Shown here one piece after another: positions 1 through 8,292 of a stretch of 64,000 nucleotides of DNA. The position numbers and the translations under genes are program-made. Numbering within the stretch: the stretch's first letter is position 1; every line of letters starts with the position of its first letter. Under the pieces are notes generated by a model. It made no database searches and was not told where the DNA came from. It saw nothing but the letters and a program-made list of their open reading frames with translations. Source of the stretch: Clostridium kluyveri DSM 555 (GTDB taxonomy: Bacteria; Bacillota; Clostridia; Clostridiales; Clostridiaceae); the NCBI RefSeq assembly GCF_000016505.1, contig NC_009706.1, positions 992,001 through 1,056,000 on the forward strand. The letters are read 5' to 3'.

Positions 1-20
1 ATTTATATTTCCTCCTTTTT
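1..20 (-). promoter_or_regulatory. Ribosome binding site of a minus-strand gene starting off the left edge
   Basis: Read on the minus strand this end gives AAAAAGGAGG followed by about ten A/T bases up to the window edge. That is a strong Shine-Dalgarno at normal spacing, so a leftward gene should start at or just beyond position 1, divergent from asnA. No coding sequence of it is visible. Confidence 0.6.
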
Positions 21-236
21 AAAATCTATTAAAATCAATTTAATTTTTTAATAAAATTTACATTAATATAATTTACTATAGTTTAAATGTATAACAATCC
101 TATAATAACATTATATCAGAAACTTTATCAAATTAATAATTTTAAACGTTATCATTGGCAAATAATTTCTAATTGTTTAATGGTAACTAGCTATATTTGA
201 TAAATAAGTAAATTATTATAATATTAATTAGTAATA

Positions 237-265
237 TTGTAATTTATACAAAAAAGTATTATTAT
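237..265 (+). promoter_or_regulatory. Putative sigma-A promoter of asnA
   Basis: TTGTAA, a 17-base spacer and TATTAT lie 66 bases upstream of the asnA start. The surroundings are extremely AT-rich, so chance matches are likely. The rest of 21-330 shows no T-box or riboswitch signature and no gene. Confidence 0.35.
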
Positions 266-330
266 ATTGTTAAAGAAATTAAAAGCAAAAAATAAATAGT
301 TTATCCGAATATTGAAGGGAGCTTTTATAT

Positions 331-1305
331 ATGAAAACGTATGTATTAAAAGATGAGAATGAAAGAGAATTAAAACTTTTAGATGAAACAATTGAAAAAA
401 TCAAAAGGGAAAAATTACCTAGTATACTTAAAATACAACAAGCAATATTAAGGTCAGTAGATGATTATATGTATAAAAATGGAGTAGTAAGGCTTCTGCC
501 TAACATGATATCTCCCATAACAGATCCTCTCTGTCATAGTGTAGAAGATTGTGATTTTACTTATGGAGGTCAAAAATTCAATGTTACAAAATCTATGATA
601 TTCCATAAACAACTGGCTTTATCAAATCCGTACTTACAGAAGATATACATTGTATCCCCTAATGTAAGGCTTGAACTTCCAGAAAGAGGAGACGTAAGGC
701 ATTTATTTGAATTTACCCAAGTGGACTTTGAGTTTAAAGATGCAACTATGGATACCGTATTTGGATTCATGGAAGGATTAATAGAACAAGCATTTTGCTA
801 TATAAAAGAAGAGTGTAAAGAAGAATTTAAAAAATTGGGAGTAGGAACTTCTCATTTAGATGTATCAGGTCCTTTTGAAAGGCATACTACTCAAGAGTTA
901 AAGGCTAAGTATGGAGAAGACTTTGAAGCTCTTGCTTCAAAGGAAGCAACTAGACCTTTCTGGCTGATAAATCACAAGAGAGAGTTTTATGATGCTGAAG
1001 ACCTAGAAAACAAGGGAACATATAAAAATTACGATTTAATATGGCCTATGGGTTATGTAGAAGGATTAAGCGGAGGAGAAAGAGAATATAACTATGATAG
1101 AATTATAACAAGAATGAGAGAAGCAGGTATGGATGAACAGTCTATGAAAGATTATATTGAACTGGCTAAAAGAGGAGAAATTCCCAAAACAGCTGGGGCC
1201 GGATTTGGAGTTGAAAGAATGACTAGATTTGTTTGCCAGCAGGATGATATTGATGAAGTTACTGTATTTAGTAGAAAGCCAGGAAAAGGTAAATATATAT
1301 TTTAA
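331..1305 (+). CDS. asnA: Aspartate-ammonia ligase (asparagine synthetase A)
   Basis: Cytoplasmic enzyme that makes asparagine from aspartate, ammonia and ATP through an aspartyl-AMP intermediate. The 324 residues are close to the usual family size of about 330. The fold belongs with class II aminoacyl-tRNA synthetases; the late GAGFGVERMTRF segment is the class II motif 3-like ATP-binding arginine region, and the N-terminal stretch ending in GVVRLLPN is typical of AsnA. The ATG follows GAAGGGAG at good spacing. It stands alone with its own terminator. The window also encodes the glutamine-dependent AsnB (50787-52628) and an asparaginase (58871-59878), so asparagine can be made by two routes and degraded. 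Identity is based on recognising the sequence, with high certainty. Confidence 0.95.
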   Translation: MKTYVLKDENERELKLLDETIEKIKREKLPSILKIQQAILRSVDDYMYKNGVVRLLPNMISPITDPLCHSVEDCDFTYGGQKFNVTKSMIFHKQLALSNPYLQKIYIVSPNVRLELPERGDVRHLFEFTQVDFEFKDATMDTVFGFMEGLIEQAFCYIKEECKEEFKKLGVGTSHLDVSGPFERHTTQELKAKYGEDFEALASKEATRPFWLINHKREFYDAEDLENKGTYKNYDLIWPMGYVEGLSGGEREYNYDRIITRMREAGMDEQSMKDYIELAKRGEIPKTAGAGFGVERMTRFVCQQDDIDEVTVFSRKPGKGKYIF

Positions 1306-1308
1306 ACA

Positions 1309-1348
1309 AAAAGCTGTCTTCAAATAAAGATTTGGGACAGCCTTTTTA
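1309..1348 (+). terminator. Intrinsic terminator of asnA
   Basis: GCTGTC (1313-1318) pairs with GACAGC (1336-1341), and an inner CAAAT/ATTTG stem (1321-1325/1330-1334) closes on AAAG. A CTTTTT run follows. It lies directly after the asnA stop codon. Confidence 0.85.
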
Positions 1349-1433
1349 ATGTATAAAAAGCTGCTGTTATTTATTTTTTTACGTTTAAAGTATATAATAA
1401 TATAAGAATATATAAATTAAAGGAGGAAATAAA

Positions 1434-1790
1434 ATGCCTTCATGGTTAAATATAGCTTTACAAGTACTGGTTATGACGGTACTTGTGATAATTTTTTATA
1501 AATTATTAAAATCCCATGTACTACATAAATTTTATCCTAACAAATGGCTGATTCTTATACTGGCTATAGGAGCATTTTTTTTGCCGCCTGTGATCTCAGC
1601 TTATTTTAAGTATAATCTAAATGGTACCATATGGCAGTATATTTCTTCTGCAGTGTTTTTAATCTTGTTTTTATGGTTTGTAGATTTGAAAAATGGGGGT
1701 ATATATAAAAATGGAGGAAAATCTTCCAAGGGTAAAGATATAAAGATAAGGCCCAAAGCTAAACCCAATAGAGCAAATAGGGGAAAATAA
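1434..1790 (+). CDS. Small membrane protein of unknown function
   Basis: 118 residues with no family that I recognise. Three hydrophobic helices are visible: about 7-25 (a V/L/I-rich run), 39-57 (ILILAIGAFFLPPVISAY) and 67-84 (YISSAVFLILFLWFV). The remaining 35 residues form a strongly basic, glycine/lysine-rich tail (KNGGKSSKGK, RPKAKPNRANRGK) that would lie in the cytoplasm under the positive-inside rule. AAAGGAGG sits seven bases before the ATG, so the gene is convincingly translated. It is flanked by asnA with its terminator and a gamma carbonic anhydrase gene about 100 bases downstream. No function can be assigned. Confidence 0.75.
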   Translation: MPSWLNIALQVLVMTVLVIIFYKLLKSHVLHKFYPNKWLILILAIGAFFLPPVISAYFKYNLNGTIWQYISSAVFLILFLWFVDLKNGGIYKNGGKSSKGKDIKIRPKAKPNRANRGK

Positions 1791-1889
1791 TAAGTTTATG
1801 ATACTTTTATACCAGGAGCAAATTAGCTATAATTTAAGCAGGTGTGATTTACTTTAATAAAATACTAATTTTCAAGGGAGTGAGGGTTT

Positions 1890-2408
1890 ATGATAAGAAA
1901 ATTCAAATACTATATGCCAGAATTGGATGAAAGTTGTTTTATAGCAGACAATGCAGAGGTTATAGGGAAAGTTAAACTTTGTGAAGATGTAAGTATATGG
2001 TTTGGTGCTGTGCTTAGAGGAGATTTAAATCATATATATGTGGGGAAAGGAAGTAACGTACAGGACAATTGTACTATACATACAAGTGTAGATAAAAATC
2101 CCACGGAGATAGGGGAGTATGTTACCATAGGTCATAATGCCATAGTACATGGAGGAAAGATTGGAAATTATTCTTTAATAGGCATGGGTTCCATAATTTT
2201 AGATAATGCAGAAATTGGAGAAGAGACTATTATAGGAGCAGGGAGCCTTGTGACTCAAAATAAAAAAATACCTTCAGGAGTACTGTGTATGGGTTCTCCA
2301 GCAAAAGTCATAAGGAAACTTACTATAGAGGAAAAAAAATTTCTGAGACATTCTGCAGAGGAGTATATTAGACAATCTAAAAGTTATAAACAATATATAA
2401 TAGTATAA
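1890..2408 (+). CDS. Gamma-class carbonic anhydrase-like hexapeptide protein
   Basis: A 172-residue left-handed beta-helix protein of the YrdA/PaaY gamma carbonic anhydrase family. Repeated hexapeptides (I/V-G-x-x motifs) run from about residue 18 to 135, then a C-terminal helix (EEKKFLRHSAEEY). The three zinc-binding histidines of the family are visible as H64 (DNCTIH), H82 and H87 (IGHNAIVHG). R43 and D45 in VLRGDLN and Q58-D59 match the conserved core. The family forms trimers with metal sites between subunits. Many members have weak or unproven carbonic anhydrase activity, and some are thioesterase or ferripyochelin-binding-like in name only. The start is set by GGGAGTGAGGG ahead of the ATG. 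Confidence 0.88.
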   Translation: MIRKFKYYMPELDESCFIADNAEVIGKVKLCEDVSIWFGAVLRGDLNHIYVGKGSNVQDNCTIHTSVDKNPTEIGEYVTIGHNAIVHGGKIGNYSLIGMGSIILDNAEIGEETIIGAGSLVTQNKKIPSGVLCMGSPAKVIRKLTIEEKKFLRHSAEEYIRQSKSYKQYIIV

Positions 2409-2501
2409 ATTGAATGCAGAGGATTTTAAATATAATTTAGTCACCTATTTTATTACAAAAGTATAGATATATATTAACATAAATAATTTAGGAGATTAAA
2501 T

Positions 2502-3773
2502 ATGCCCATTTTCAAATTAGGATCTAGAGGCACTGAAGTTATGCATATACAGGCAACTCTAAAAAAAATAGGATATAATCCCGGAGTAATAGATGGAATA
2601 TATGGTACAGATACTAAAAAAGCAGTGGAAATTTTTCAGAGAAATCATGGCTTAATTGTAGATGGAATAATAGGACCTAATACTTATAGAATTTTAAGAA
2701 GTTTTATGTTAGGATATGATATGTATACCATTAGAACAGGGGATACTCTGTACAGCATAGCTAAAAAATATGGAACTGACGTGTATGACATAATAGTAGC
2801 AAATCCCGGAATAGAACCTTTTCAATTGATTCCGGGTGTACAAGTCAAGGTACCTTATAATATAGATGTGGTAGATACAAATATAGATTACACCTACAAT
2901 ATATTGGAAACGGATCTTATGGGATTAGAAGCTAGGTACCCCTTTATAACCGTTGGCAGTATAGGAGAAAGTGTACTTGGAAAACAGCTTTATTATGTGA
3001 AACTTGGTGTAGGCTCAAATGAAATATCATATAATGGAGTTCATCATTCACTGGAATGGATAACGGCTCCACTTCTAATGAAATTTATAGAGAATTTTTC
3101 TAGAGCTTACAGCCGGGGAGAAAATATAAGAGGATATAATATAGGGGATATATGGAGAAATAGTAGCATATATATAGTTCCCATGGTAAATCCTGATGGG
3201 GTAGAACTTGTTTTGAATGGATTAAGTAGGAATAATCCTTTTTACTATGATTTGAAAAGATGGAATAATGGCAGTGAAGATTTCTCTAAAGATTGGCAGG
3301 CCAATAATAGAGGGGTGGATATTAATCATAATTATGATGCAGGGTGGGAGCTTTCAAAAGAAGCGGAAGCTTTCTATGGGGTATATGGACCTGGACCTAC
3401 CAGATACTCAGGACCTTATCCTGTATCGGAACCTGAGACAAAGGCTATGGTAAGATTCACAAATGGTCATAATTTTAGACTGGTATTAGCATATCATAGT
3501 CAAGGAGAAGTTATTTACTGGCAGTATGGTGAAGTAACTCCTTCAGAGTCAAGAAGAATAGGAGAGTTGTTTGCTAAGGCCAGTGGTTATTCTTTAGAAG
3601 AAACTACGGGAATAGCATCCTATGCGGGATATAAAGACTGGTTTATACAAGATCATAGGAGACCTGGATTCACTATAGAAGTAGGAAAAGGGAAAAACCC
3701 TCTTCCTATAAGTCAATTTGATAAAATATATGAGGATAATGAGGAAATACTTTTACTGGCATCTGTAATATGA
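2502..3773 (+). CDS. Peptidoglycan peptidase: PG-binding, LysM and M14 domains
   Basis: 423 residues. A PG_binding_1 domain (about 3-65, GSRGTEV...GIYGTDTKKAV...VDGIIGPNTY) is followed by a LysM domain (about 74-118, YTIRTGDTLYSIAKKYG) and an M14 zinc carboxypeptidase domain (about 128-423). The HxxE zinc motif is HSLE (H182, E185) in the order HHSLEW. A third ligand is likely the histidine of AYHSQGEV, and the catalytic glutamate is in FTIEVGKG. This layout matches gamma-D-glutamyl-(L)-meso-diaminopimelate endopeptidases such as ENP1 of Lysinibacillus. No signal peptide is present, as in several spore-compartment lytic enzymes, so a role in spore cortex or forespore wall turnover is an inference. 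AGGAGA precedes the ATG. Confidence 0.9.
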   Translation: MPIFKLGSRGTEVMHIQATLKKIGYNPGVIDGIYGTDTKKAVEIFQRNHGLIVDGIIGPNTYRILRSFMLGYDMYTIRTGDTLYSIAKKYGTDVYDIIVANPGIEPFQLIPGVQVKVPYNIDVVDTNIDYTYNILETDLMGLEARYPFITVGSIGESVLGKQLYYVKLGVGSNEISYNGVHHSLEWITAPLLMKFIENFSRAYSRGENIRGYNIGDIWRNSSIYIVPMVNPDGVELVLNGLSRNNPFYYDLKRWNNGSEDFSKDWQANNRGVDINHNYDAGWELSKEAEAFYGVYGPGPTRYSGPYPVSEPETKAMVRFTNGHNFRLVLAYHSQGEVIYWQYGEVTPSESRRIGELFAKASGYSLEETTGIASYAGYKDWFIQDHRRPGFTIEVGKGKNPLPISQFDKIYEDNEEILLLASVI

Positions 3774-3802
3774 TGTATTCCACCTCTTCAGGTGGAATAC
3801 AT
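3773..3802. repeat. 13-bp perfect inverted repeat after the M14 gene
   Basis: ATGTATTCCACCT (3773-3785), loop CTTC, AGGTGGAATACAT (3790-3802). It overlaps the stop codon of the upstream gene. It could terminate transcription, but AGGGATTT rather than a T-run follows, so it may be a 3-prime stability hairpin. Confidence 0.6.
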
Positions 3803-3827
3803 AGGGATTTAAATACAATTATCAAGT

Positions 3828-3918
3828 GGTTCAGAGGTTTTAGGTGGAGGTTGCTATAAAGAAATGAGTATCTCCCACTTTAAAGAAGATAGGAGTATTA
3901 ACTACTGCCACCTTGGGA
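3828..3918 (+). repeat. Structured repeat, copy A (related to 56557-56729)
   Basis: Shared blocks with copy B: GGTTCAGA (3828-3835), TTGCTATAAAGAAATG (3851-3866), TATCTCCCACTTTAAAGA (3869-3886), AGTATTA (3894-3900) and TTGGGA (3913-3918). GTGGAG (3844-3849) can pair with CTCCCAC (3872-3878) around the TTGCTATA loop, and TCCCA can alternatively pair with TTGGGA. Copy A lacks about 90 bases found between the second and third blocks of copy B. It lies in the gap between converging genes. Neither strand codes for a convincing protein here. A structured RNA or a mobile-element end is possible; the family is not recognised. Confidence 0.5.
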
Positions 3919-3923
3919 AATTT

Positions 3924-4346
3924 TTATTTATATATATCCACTAAAAGGCCACTTATATCATCAATAGTAGCGGCTATATTTAAATTTTCCTTCTGTTCGT
4001 TCATTAATAGTTCAGTAAGTTCTTCCAGTTTTCTGTCTATGGTATCTACGGTTATAAAATATTGTGTTTGCCAAAAGCTTATGTCTTTTTTTACATTATA
4101 CATATACTTTAATACTGACTCCAGATATTCTTGTATCATCTTTTTGTAACTTCTAACGTCTGCATAACATTTTGTTATGGATAGTCTATTCCCCTTTTTC
4201 TTAATATTATCAAACATGTTTTTTAGTTCTTGTTCTGACTTTTTTTCCATCTGAGAATTAAAGCTCTGAGAAAAATCCTTTTTTATTTTTATGCTTTTAT
4301 TCTTAGAAGAAGGGGCAGAAGATCTACCGATTCTAGAAACTTCCAT
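3924..4346 (-). CDS. yaaR: YaaR family protein (DUF327)
   Basis: 140 residues, mostly helical and charged, with a low-complexity serine/lysine-rich N-terminus (SRIGRSSAPSSKNKS) and the central TKCYADVRSYKKMIQEYL segment characteristic of YaaR/DUF327 proteins. In Bacillus subtilis yaaR lies in the recombination/DNA polymerase region; its molecular function is not established to my knowledge. Here it stands alone, convergent with the M14 gene and divergent from the calcium ATPase. The start ATG follows GGAGG read on the minus strand (CACGGAGGTAAATT), at good spacing. Confidence 0.85.
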   Translation of the reverse strand: MEVSRIGRSSAPSSKNKSIKIKKDFSQSFNSQMEKKSEQELKNMFDNIKKKGNRLSITKCYADVRSYKKMIQEYLESVLKYMYNVKKDISFWQTQYFITVDTIDRKLEELTELLMNEQKENLNIAATIDDISGLLVDIYK

Positions 4347-4526
4347 AATTTACCTCCGTGCTTTTATTAGAATATACTTATAAATTATTATATATAATAT
4401 TTTCATAAAAATATAGTGAATTATATTAAAAATTATATCAAAAATAAAGTTAATCTGTAATAATTATTTGAAATAGGTATAAGAATATATTAAGTTCAAA
4501 AAATACAATAAAGGGTAGGTGATTTT

Positions 4527-7148
4527 ATGTGGTTCAAAAAAAGTATCCAGGAGGTAATACAGGAATTAGATACAGATTCCATAAATGGTATTACCAGTAA
4601 AGAAGCAAAAATTAGAATAGAAAAATATGGACAAAATAAATTAGCAGAAAAAAAGAAAAAGTCAATTTTAATACTTTTATTTGAACAGATAAACGATGTT
4701 CTTATATATATACTTTTGGCTGCGGCAGTAGTTTCTGCATTACTTAATGAAATAAGTGATGCAATTATAATAGGTATTGTAATTATACTAAATGCAGTTA
4801 TAGGTTTGATTCAGGAGTCAAAAGCAGAAAAGGCACTGGAATCTTTAAAAAAGCTTTCTGTACCTAAGGCACTGGTGAAAAGAGATGGAAGAATTATAGA
4901 AATTTCTTCAGAAGATGTAGTGCTTGGGGATATAGTAATTTTAGATGCAGGTAAATATGTTCCCTGTGATTTAAGGTTAATAGAGAGTGCAAATTTGAAA
5001 ATAGAAGAATCAGCATTAACAGGAGAATCTGTACCTTCGGAGAAATATGCAGAGGATACTTTAAAAGAAGATGATGTAGCTCTTGGAGATCAGAGAAATA
5101 TGGCTTTTATGTCTACATTGGTTACTTATGGCAGGGGAGTGGGAGTGGTTGTAGCTGTAGGTATGGACACAGAAATAGGCAAAATAGCCAAGATGCTTCA
5201 TGACGATAGTAAAAATTTGACTCCTCTTCAGGAAAAATTGGCACAGCTGGGAAAAATGCTAGGTTTTGTAGTACTTATAATTTGTATTCTTATGTTTGCA
5301 GTAGCTGTGATTCAAAAGAGAGACTTATTCGAAATGTTTTTAACTGCTATAAGTCTTGCTGTAGCTGCTATTCCGGAAGGACTTCCAGCTATGGTTACCA
5401 TAGTACTTGCAGTTGGGGTACAGAGAATGATAAAGAAGAATGCTATAGTGAGAAAGCTTCCTGCTATAGAGACATTGGGGTCTGTAAATATAATATGTTC
5501 TGACAAGACTGGAACTCTAACTCAAAATAAAATGACAGTTACAAAGTTTTATGCGGATGATACCTTAGATAATATCCTAAAGTTAGATGCAAATAATTTT
5601 ATACATAAGAGACTTATAGAAAATATGGTACTTTGTAATGATGCTACTTATTCAGAGGATTCACAAACAGGAGATCCAACAGAAATTGCACTTTTAGAAC
5701 TTGGCTTTAAGTTTAATATATTTAAAGATAGTGAAAGTAAAGAGCATATCAGAGTAAATGAAATACCTTTTGATTCTGATAGGAAGCTCATGACCACTTT
5801 AAATGAATATGGGGATAAGTATCATGTGATTACAAAAGGGGCAGTAGATAATCTAATAAAAATCTGCAGTTATATATATTTGGGAGGTCATGTAGTAGAT
5901 TTTACAGAAGAATTGAAATCTAAAGTAATAAAAGCTTCCGATTCGATGTCAAAAGATGCTCTTAGAGTACTTGCAACTGCAGTTAAGATAGAGGATTCAT
6001 CAGATATTAAAATTGATTCCATGGAAAGTGAATTGATCTTTGTAGGACTTGTGGGAATGATAGATCCACCTAGAGAAAATGTAAAAAAATCCATAGAAGA
6101 ATGTAAAAACTCTGGTATAAGAACTGTTATGATTACAGGCGACCATAAAAACACTGCCTATGCCATAGCAAAAGAACTGGGTATAGCAGAGGATAGTTCA
6201 CAGGTAATACTGGGAGCAGAATTTGATAGGATGTTAGAAGATGAAGTTGTAGACAAAATTGATAATCTAAGAGTTTTTGCAAGGGTGTCTCCAGAGCACA
6301 AGGTAAGAATAGTTAAGTCTTTAAAGGAAAAAGGGAATATAGTATCTATGACTGGAGATGGCGTAAATGACGCACCATCTTTAAAGGCTGCAGATATAGG
6401 AGTAGCTATGGGTATTACAGGAACTGATGTGGCAAAGGGTGCCTCTGATATGATACTTACAGATGATAACTTTTCAACTATTGTGGAAGCTGTAAAGGAA
6501 GGAAGAAATATATACAATAATATAAGAAAATCTATAACATTTCTTCTTTCCTGTAATATAGGAGAGATAATAGCTTTATTTATAGGAATAATCTTAGGGT
6601 GGCCTGCAGTCTTAAGACCTATTCATCTTCTCTGGGTAAATCTTATAACAGATAGTCTGCCAGCTTTGGCATTGGGAGTAGATCCAGATGATCCTGATAT
6701 AATGAAAGAAAAACCTAGAGATCAAAAAGAGGGATTATTTTCAGGAAGAAATGGTGCTTTCCTGGTAGGAAACGGTATTTTAATAGGTATAATTACCTTG
6801 TTTGCCTTTTATATAGGAATTAAGATATATCCAAATTCTGTTACACATGCACAGACTATGTCTTTTGTGGTACTTAGTATATCTCAATTGATTTATACTT
6901 TAAGCATAAGGCATAATAAAAAATCCATATTTGAAATTGGGGTTTTCACCAATAAATATTTAATAGGGGCTATAATTTTAGGTATAATACTTCAGAATAT
7001 AGTTATTACAGTACCTTTCTTAGCTTCAGTATTTAAAGTATTTACTCTTACACCAAATGACTGGATGTTTGTCATTCTCCTGTCACTTATACCTCTTATT
7101 ATAAATGAAATTGCAAAAATAATTTATAATAAAATAGAAAGAAAGTAA
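4527..7148 (+). CDS. Calcium-transporting P-type ATPase (P2A type)
   Basis: An 873-residue integral membrane ion pump driven by ATP. Domains in order: cation-ATPase N-terminal domain (1-70), M1-M2, actuator domain with TGES at 165-168, M3-M4 with PEGLP (283-287, the P2A calcium-site motif), phosphorylation loop with catalytic D326 in SDKTGTLT, nucleotide-binding domain, hinge TGDGVNDAPSLKAADIGVAMG near 610-630, then the six-helix C-terminal domain. The helix-6 sequence WVNLITDSLPALALGVDPDD is typical of bacterial SERCA-like and LMCA1-type pumps. Calcium export is the best call; sodium or manganese cannot be excluded. The start is set by AAAGGGTAGGTG before ATGTGG. It is monocistronic, ending at a strong bidirectional terminator. 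Confidence 0.93.
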   Translation: MWFKKSIQEVIQELDTDSINGITSKEAKIRIEKYGQNKLAEKKKKSILILLFEQINDVLIYILLAAAVVSALLNEISDAIIIGIVIILNAVIGLIQESKAEKALESLKKLSVPKALVKRDGRIIEISSEDVVLGDIVILDAGKYVPCDLRLIESANLKIEESALTGESVPSEKYAEDTLKEDDVALGDQRNMAFMSTLVTYGRGVGVVVAVGMDTEIGKIAKMLHDDSKNLTPLQEKLAQLGKMLGFVVLIICILMFAVAVIQKRDLFEMFLTAISLAVAAIPEGLPAMVTIVLAVGVQRMIKKNAIVRKLPAIETLGSVNIICSDKTGTLTQNKMTVTKFYADDTLDNILKLDANNFIHKRLIENMVLCNDATYSEDSQTGDPTEIALLELGFKFNIFKDSESKEHIRVNEIPFDSDRKLMTTLNEYGDKYHVITKGAVDNLIKICSYIYLGGHVVDFTEELKSKVIKASDSMSKDALRVLATAVKIEDSSDIKIDSMESELIFVGLVGMIDPPRENVKKSIEECKNSGIRTVMITGDHKNTAYAIAKELGIAEDSSQVILGAEFDRMLEDEVVDKIDNLRVFARVSPEHKVRIVKSLKEKGNIVSMTGDGVNDAPSLKAADIGVAMGITGTDVAKGASDMILTDDNFSTIVEAVKEGRNIYNNIRKSITFLLSCNIGEIIALFIGIILGWPAVLRPIHLLWVNLITDSLPALALGVDPDDPDIMKEKPRDQKEGLFSGRNGAFLVGNGILIGIITLFAFYIGIKIYPNSVTHAQTMSFVVLSISQLIYTLSIRHNKKSIFEIGVFTNKYLIGAIILGIILQNIVITVPFLASVFKVFTLTPNDWMFVILLSLIPLIINEIAKIIYNKIERK

Positions 7149-7154
7149 TAATTT

Positions 7155-7197
7155 ATTTCTAAGCTTTAAGAATATTTAATTTTTAAAGCTTAGAAAT
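7155..7197. terminator. Bidirectional terminator between converging genes
   Basis: Perfect 15-bp inverted repeat, ATTTCTAAGCTTTAA (7155-7169) and TTAAAGCTTAGAAAT (7183-7197), with A/T-rich flanks on both sides, between the ATPase and the cvfB-like gene. Confidence 0.8.
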
Positions 7198-7209
7198 TTA
7201 AAAAATCTT

Positions 7210-8082
7210 TTAAAGCTTTTTCAGTTTTGTGCCTTTCTCATCCTGTGTTATTAAGTTTCTTTTCATAAGTCCGCCTAAGGCATTTTTAAAGTAATTTTTA
7301 CTTTCATGAAAAACACGTTTTATATCTTCAGGAGAGCTCTTGTCATTATAAGGCATAAAACCGTTATGATTTTTCAGATAATTTAAAATAGATTCTTCCA
7401 AAGATATTCTTTCATATTTGGGTGTTTTTCTTGGAGTAAGACTCAGTTTGCCGTCTTCATATATGTTCTTTATCCTAAGATTTAGTTCATCACCTGGATA
7501 AAGGGCTATATAATATTCGTTTTTTAGTATTACGCCTCTATAAAGATTATCTACAGCTATCATGGCACTGCCGTTAGTTTGAAATCCATAGACTATGCCA
7601 GTTACTTCAGAACCCATGGTATATTTTTGTTCTATTTGTTCTGGTTTAGTATCAGTTATTGTAAGGAGATATTTGTCTATATCTGTAGTGGCTGCTATTC
7701 TATTGGTTTTATCCAAATATATGTAAAAAAGATAATACTTTTCAGGAAGCAGTGGGTATTTTTGCTCTGAAAGGGGTACAAGAACATCTCTTTCCAGTCC
7801 TATGTCTATGAAACTTCCAAAACTTGTATTTGATACTACTTTTAAATAAGCAAGGCTTTCTACGGTAGCTTTAGGAGCCTTTAAAGTGGCTATTATCCTG
7901 TCTTTTGAATCTTTGTATATAAAAGCATTTACCTCATCTCCCACAGAGAGAAGCTCTTCTTCATCGTTACTTTTTGGAAGAAGTATATCGTCTCTAGTAT
8001 TACCTGTTTTTCCGTCTAAATAATAACCAAAGGATGCTTTTCTCACTATTTTTAGAGTGTTGAATTTTCCTATAAGAACCAA
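7210..8082 (-). CDS. CvfB-like RNA-binding protein (S1 domains)
   Basis: 290 residues. An N-terminal S1-like barrel carries the FGYYLDGKTGNTRDDILLPKS signature of CvfB/YitL proteins. Tandem S1 repeats follow: about 75-130, with SFGSFIDIGLERDVLVPLSEQ, and 150-205, with GSEVTGIVYGF. A winged-helix-like C-terminus includes ILNYLKNHNGFMPYNDKSSPEDIKRVF. CvfB of Staphylococcus aureus is a virulence regulator that binds RNA, so a cytoplasmic RNA-binding role is expected; its targets here are unknown. The ATG follows AAAGGAAGTG on the minus strand. It is a single gene divergent from nadE. Confidence 0.88.
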   Translation of the reverse strand: MVLIGKFNTLKIVRKASFGYYLDGKTGNTRDDILLPKSNDEEELLSVGDEVNAFIYKDSKDRIIATLKAPKATVESLAYLKVVSNTSFGSFIDIGLERDVLVPLSEQKYPLLPEKYYLFYIYLDKTNRIAATTDIDKYLLTITDTKPEQIEQKYTMGSEVTGIVYGFQTNGSAMIAVDNLYRGVILKNEYYIALYPGDELNLRIKNIYEDGKLSLTPRKTPKYERISLEESILNYLKNHNGFMPYNDKSSPEDIKRVFHESKNYFKNALGGLMKRNLITQDEKGTKLKKL

Positions 8083-8232
8083 CTGTATTTCACTTCCTTT
8101 ATATTTTGTGAATTTTATTCACAGCCTATTATATACTATTGTTATTATTATTGTCAGCAAAAATTATAATATATTTTTAAATATATATAAAGCGTGAGAA
8201 TTCATATATCTTAAGAACAAATATTTTGTGTC

Positions 8233-8257
8233 TATACTTATAATGCATATAAGTATA
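8233..8257. promoter_or_regulatory. 10-bp inverted repeat upstream of nadE
   Basis: TATACTTATA (8233-8242), spacer ATGCA, TATAAGTATA (8248-8257), about 36 bases before the nadE start. The position and symmetry suit an operator for a dimeric regulator. The regulator is unknown. Confidence 0.35.
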
Positions 8258-8292
8258 TAATAAGATTAGACTATTACCAAGGAGGAAGAAAT

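Noticed and set aside
1-330. T-box or riboswitch upstream of asnA
   Set aside because: No T-box consensus, no aptamer blocks and no terminator hairpin in this stretch.
5888-6517. Minus-strand frames of 88 and 119 codons within the calcium ATPase gene
   Set aside because: They are reverse-strand shadows of conserved ATPase coding sequence with serine/threonine-rich translations and no ribosome site.
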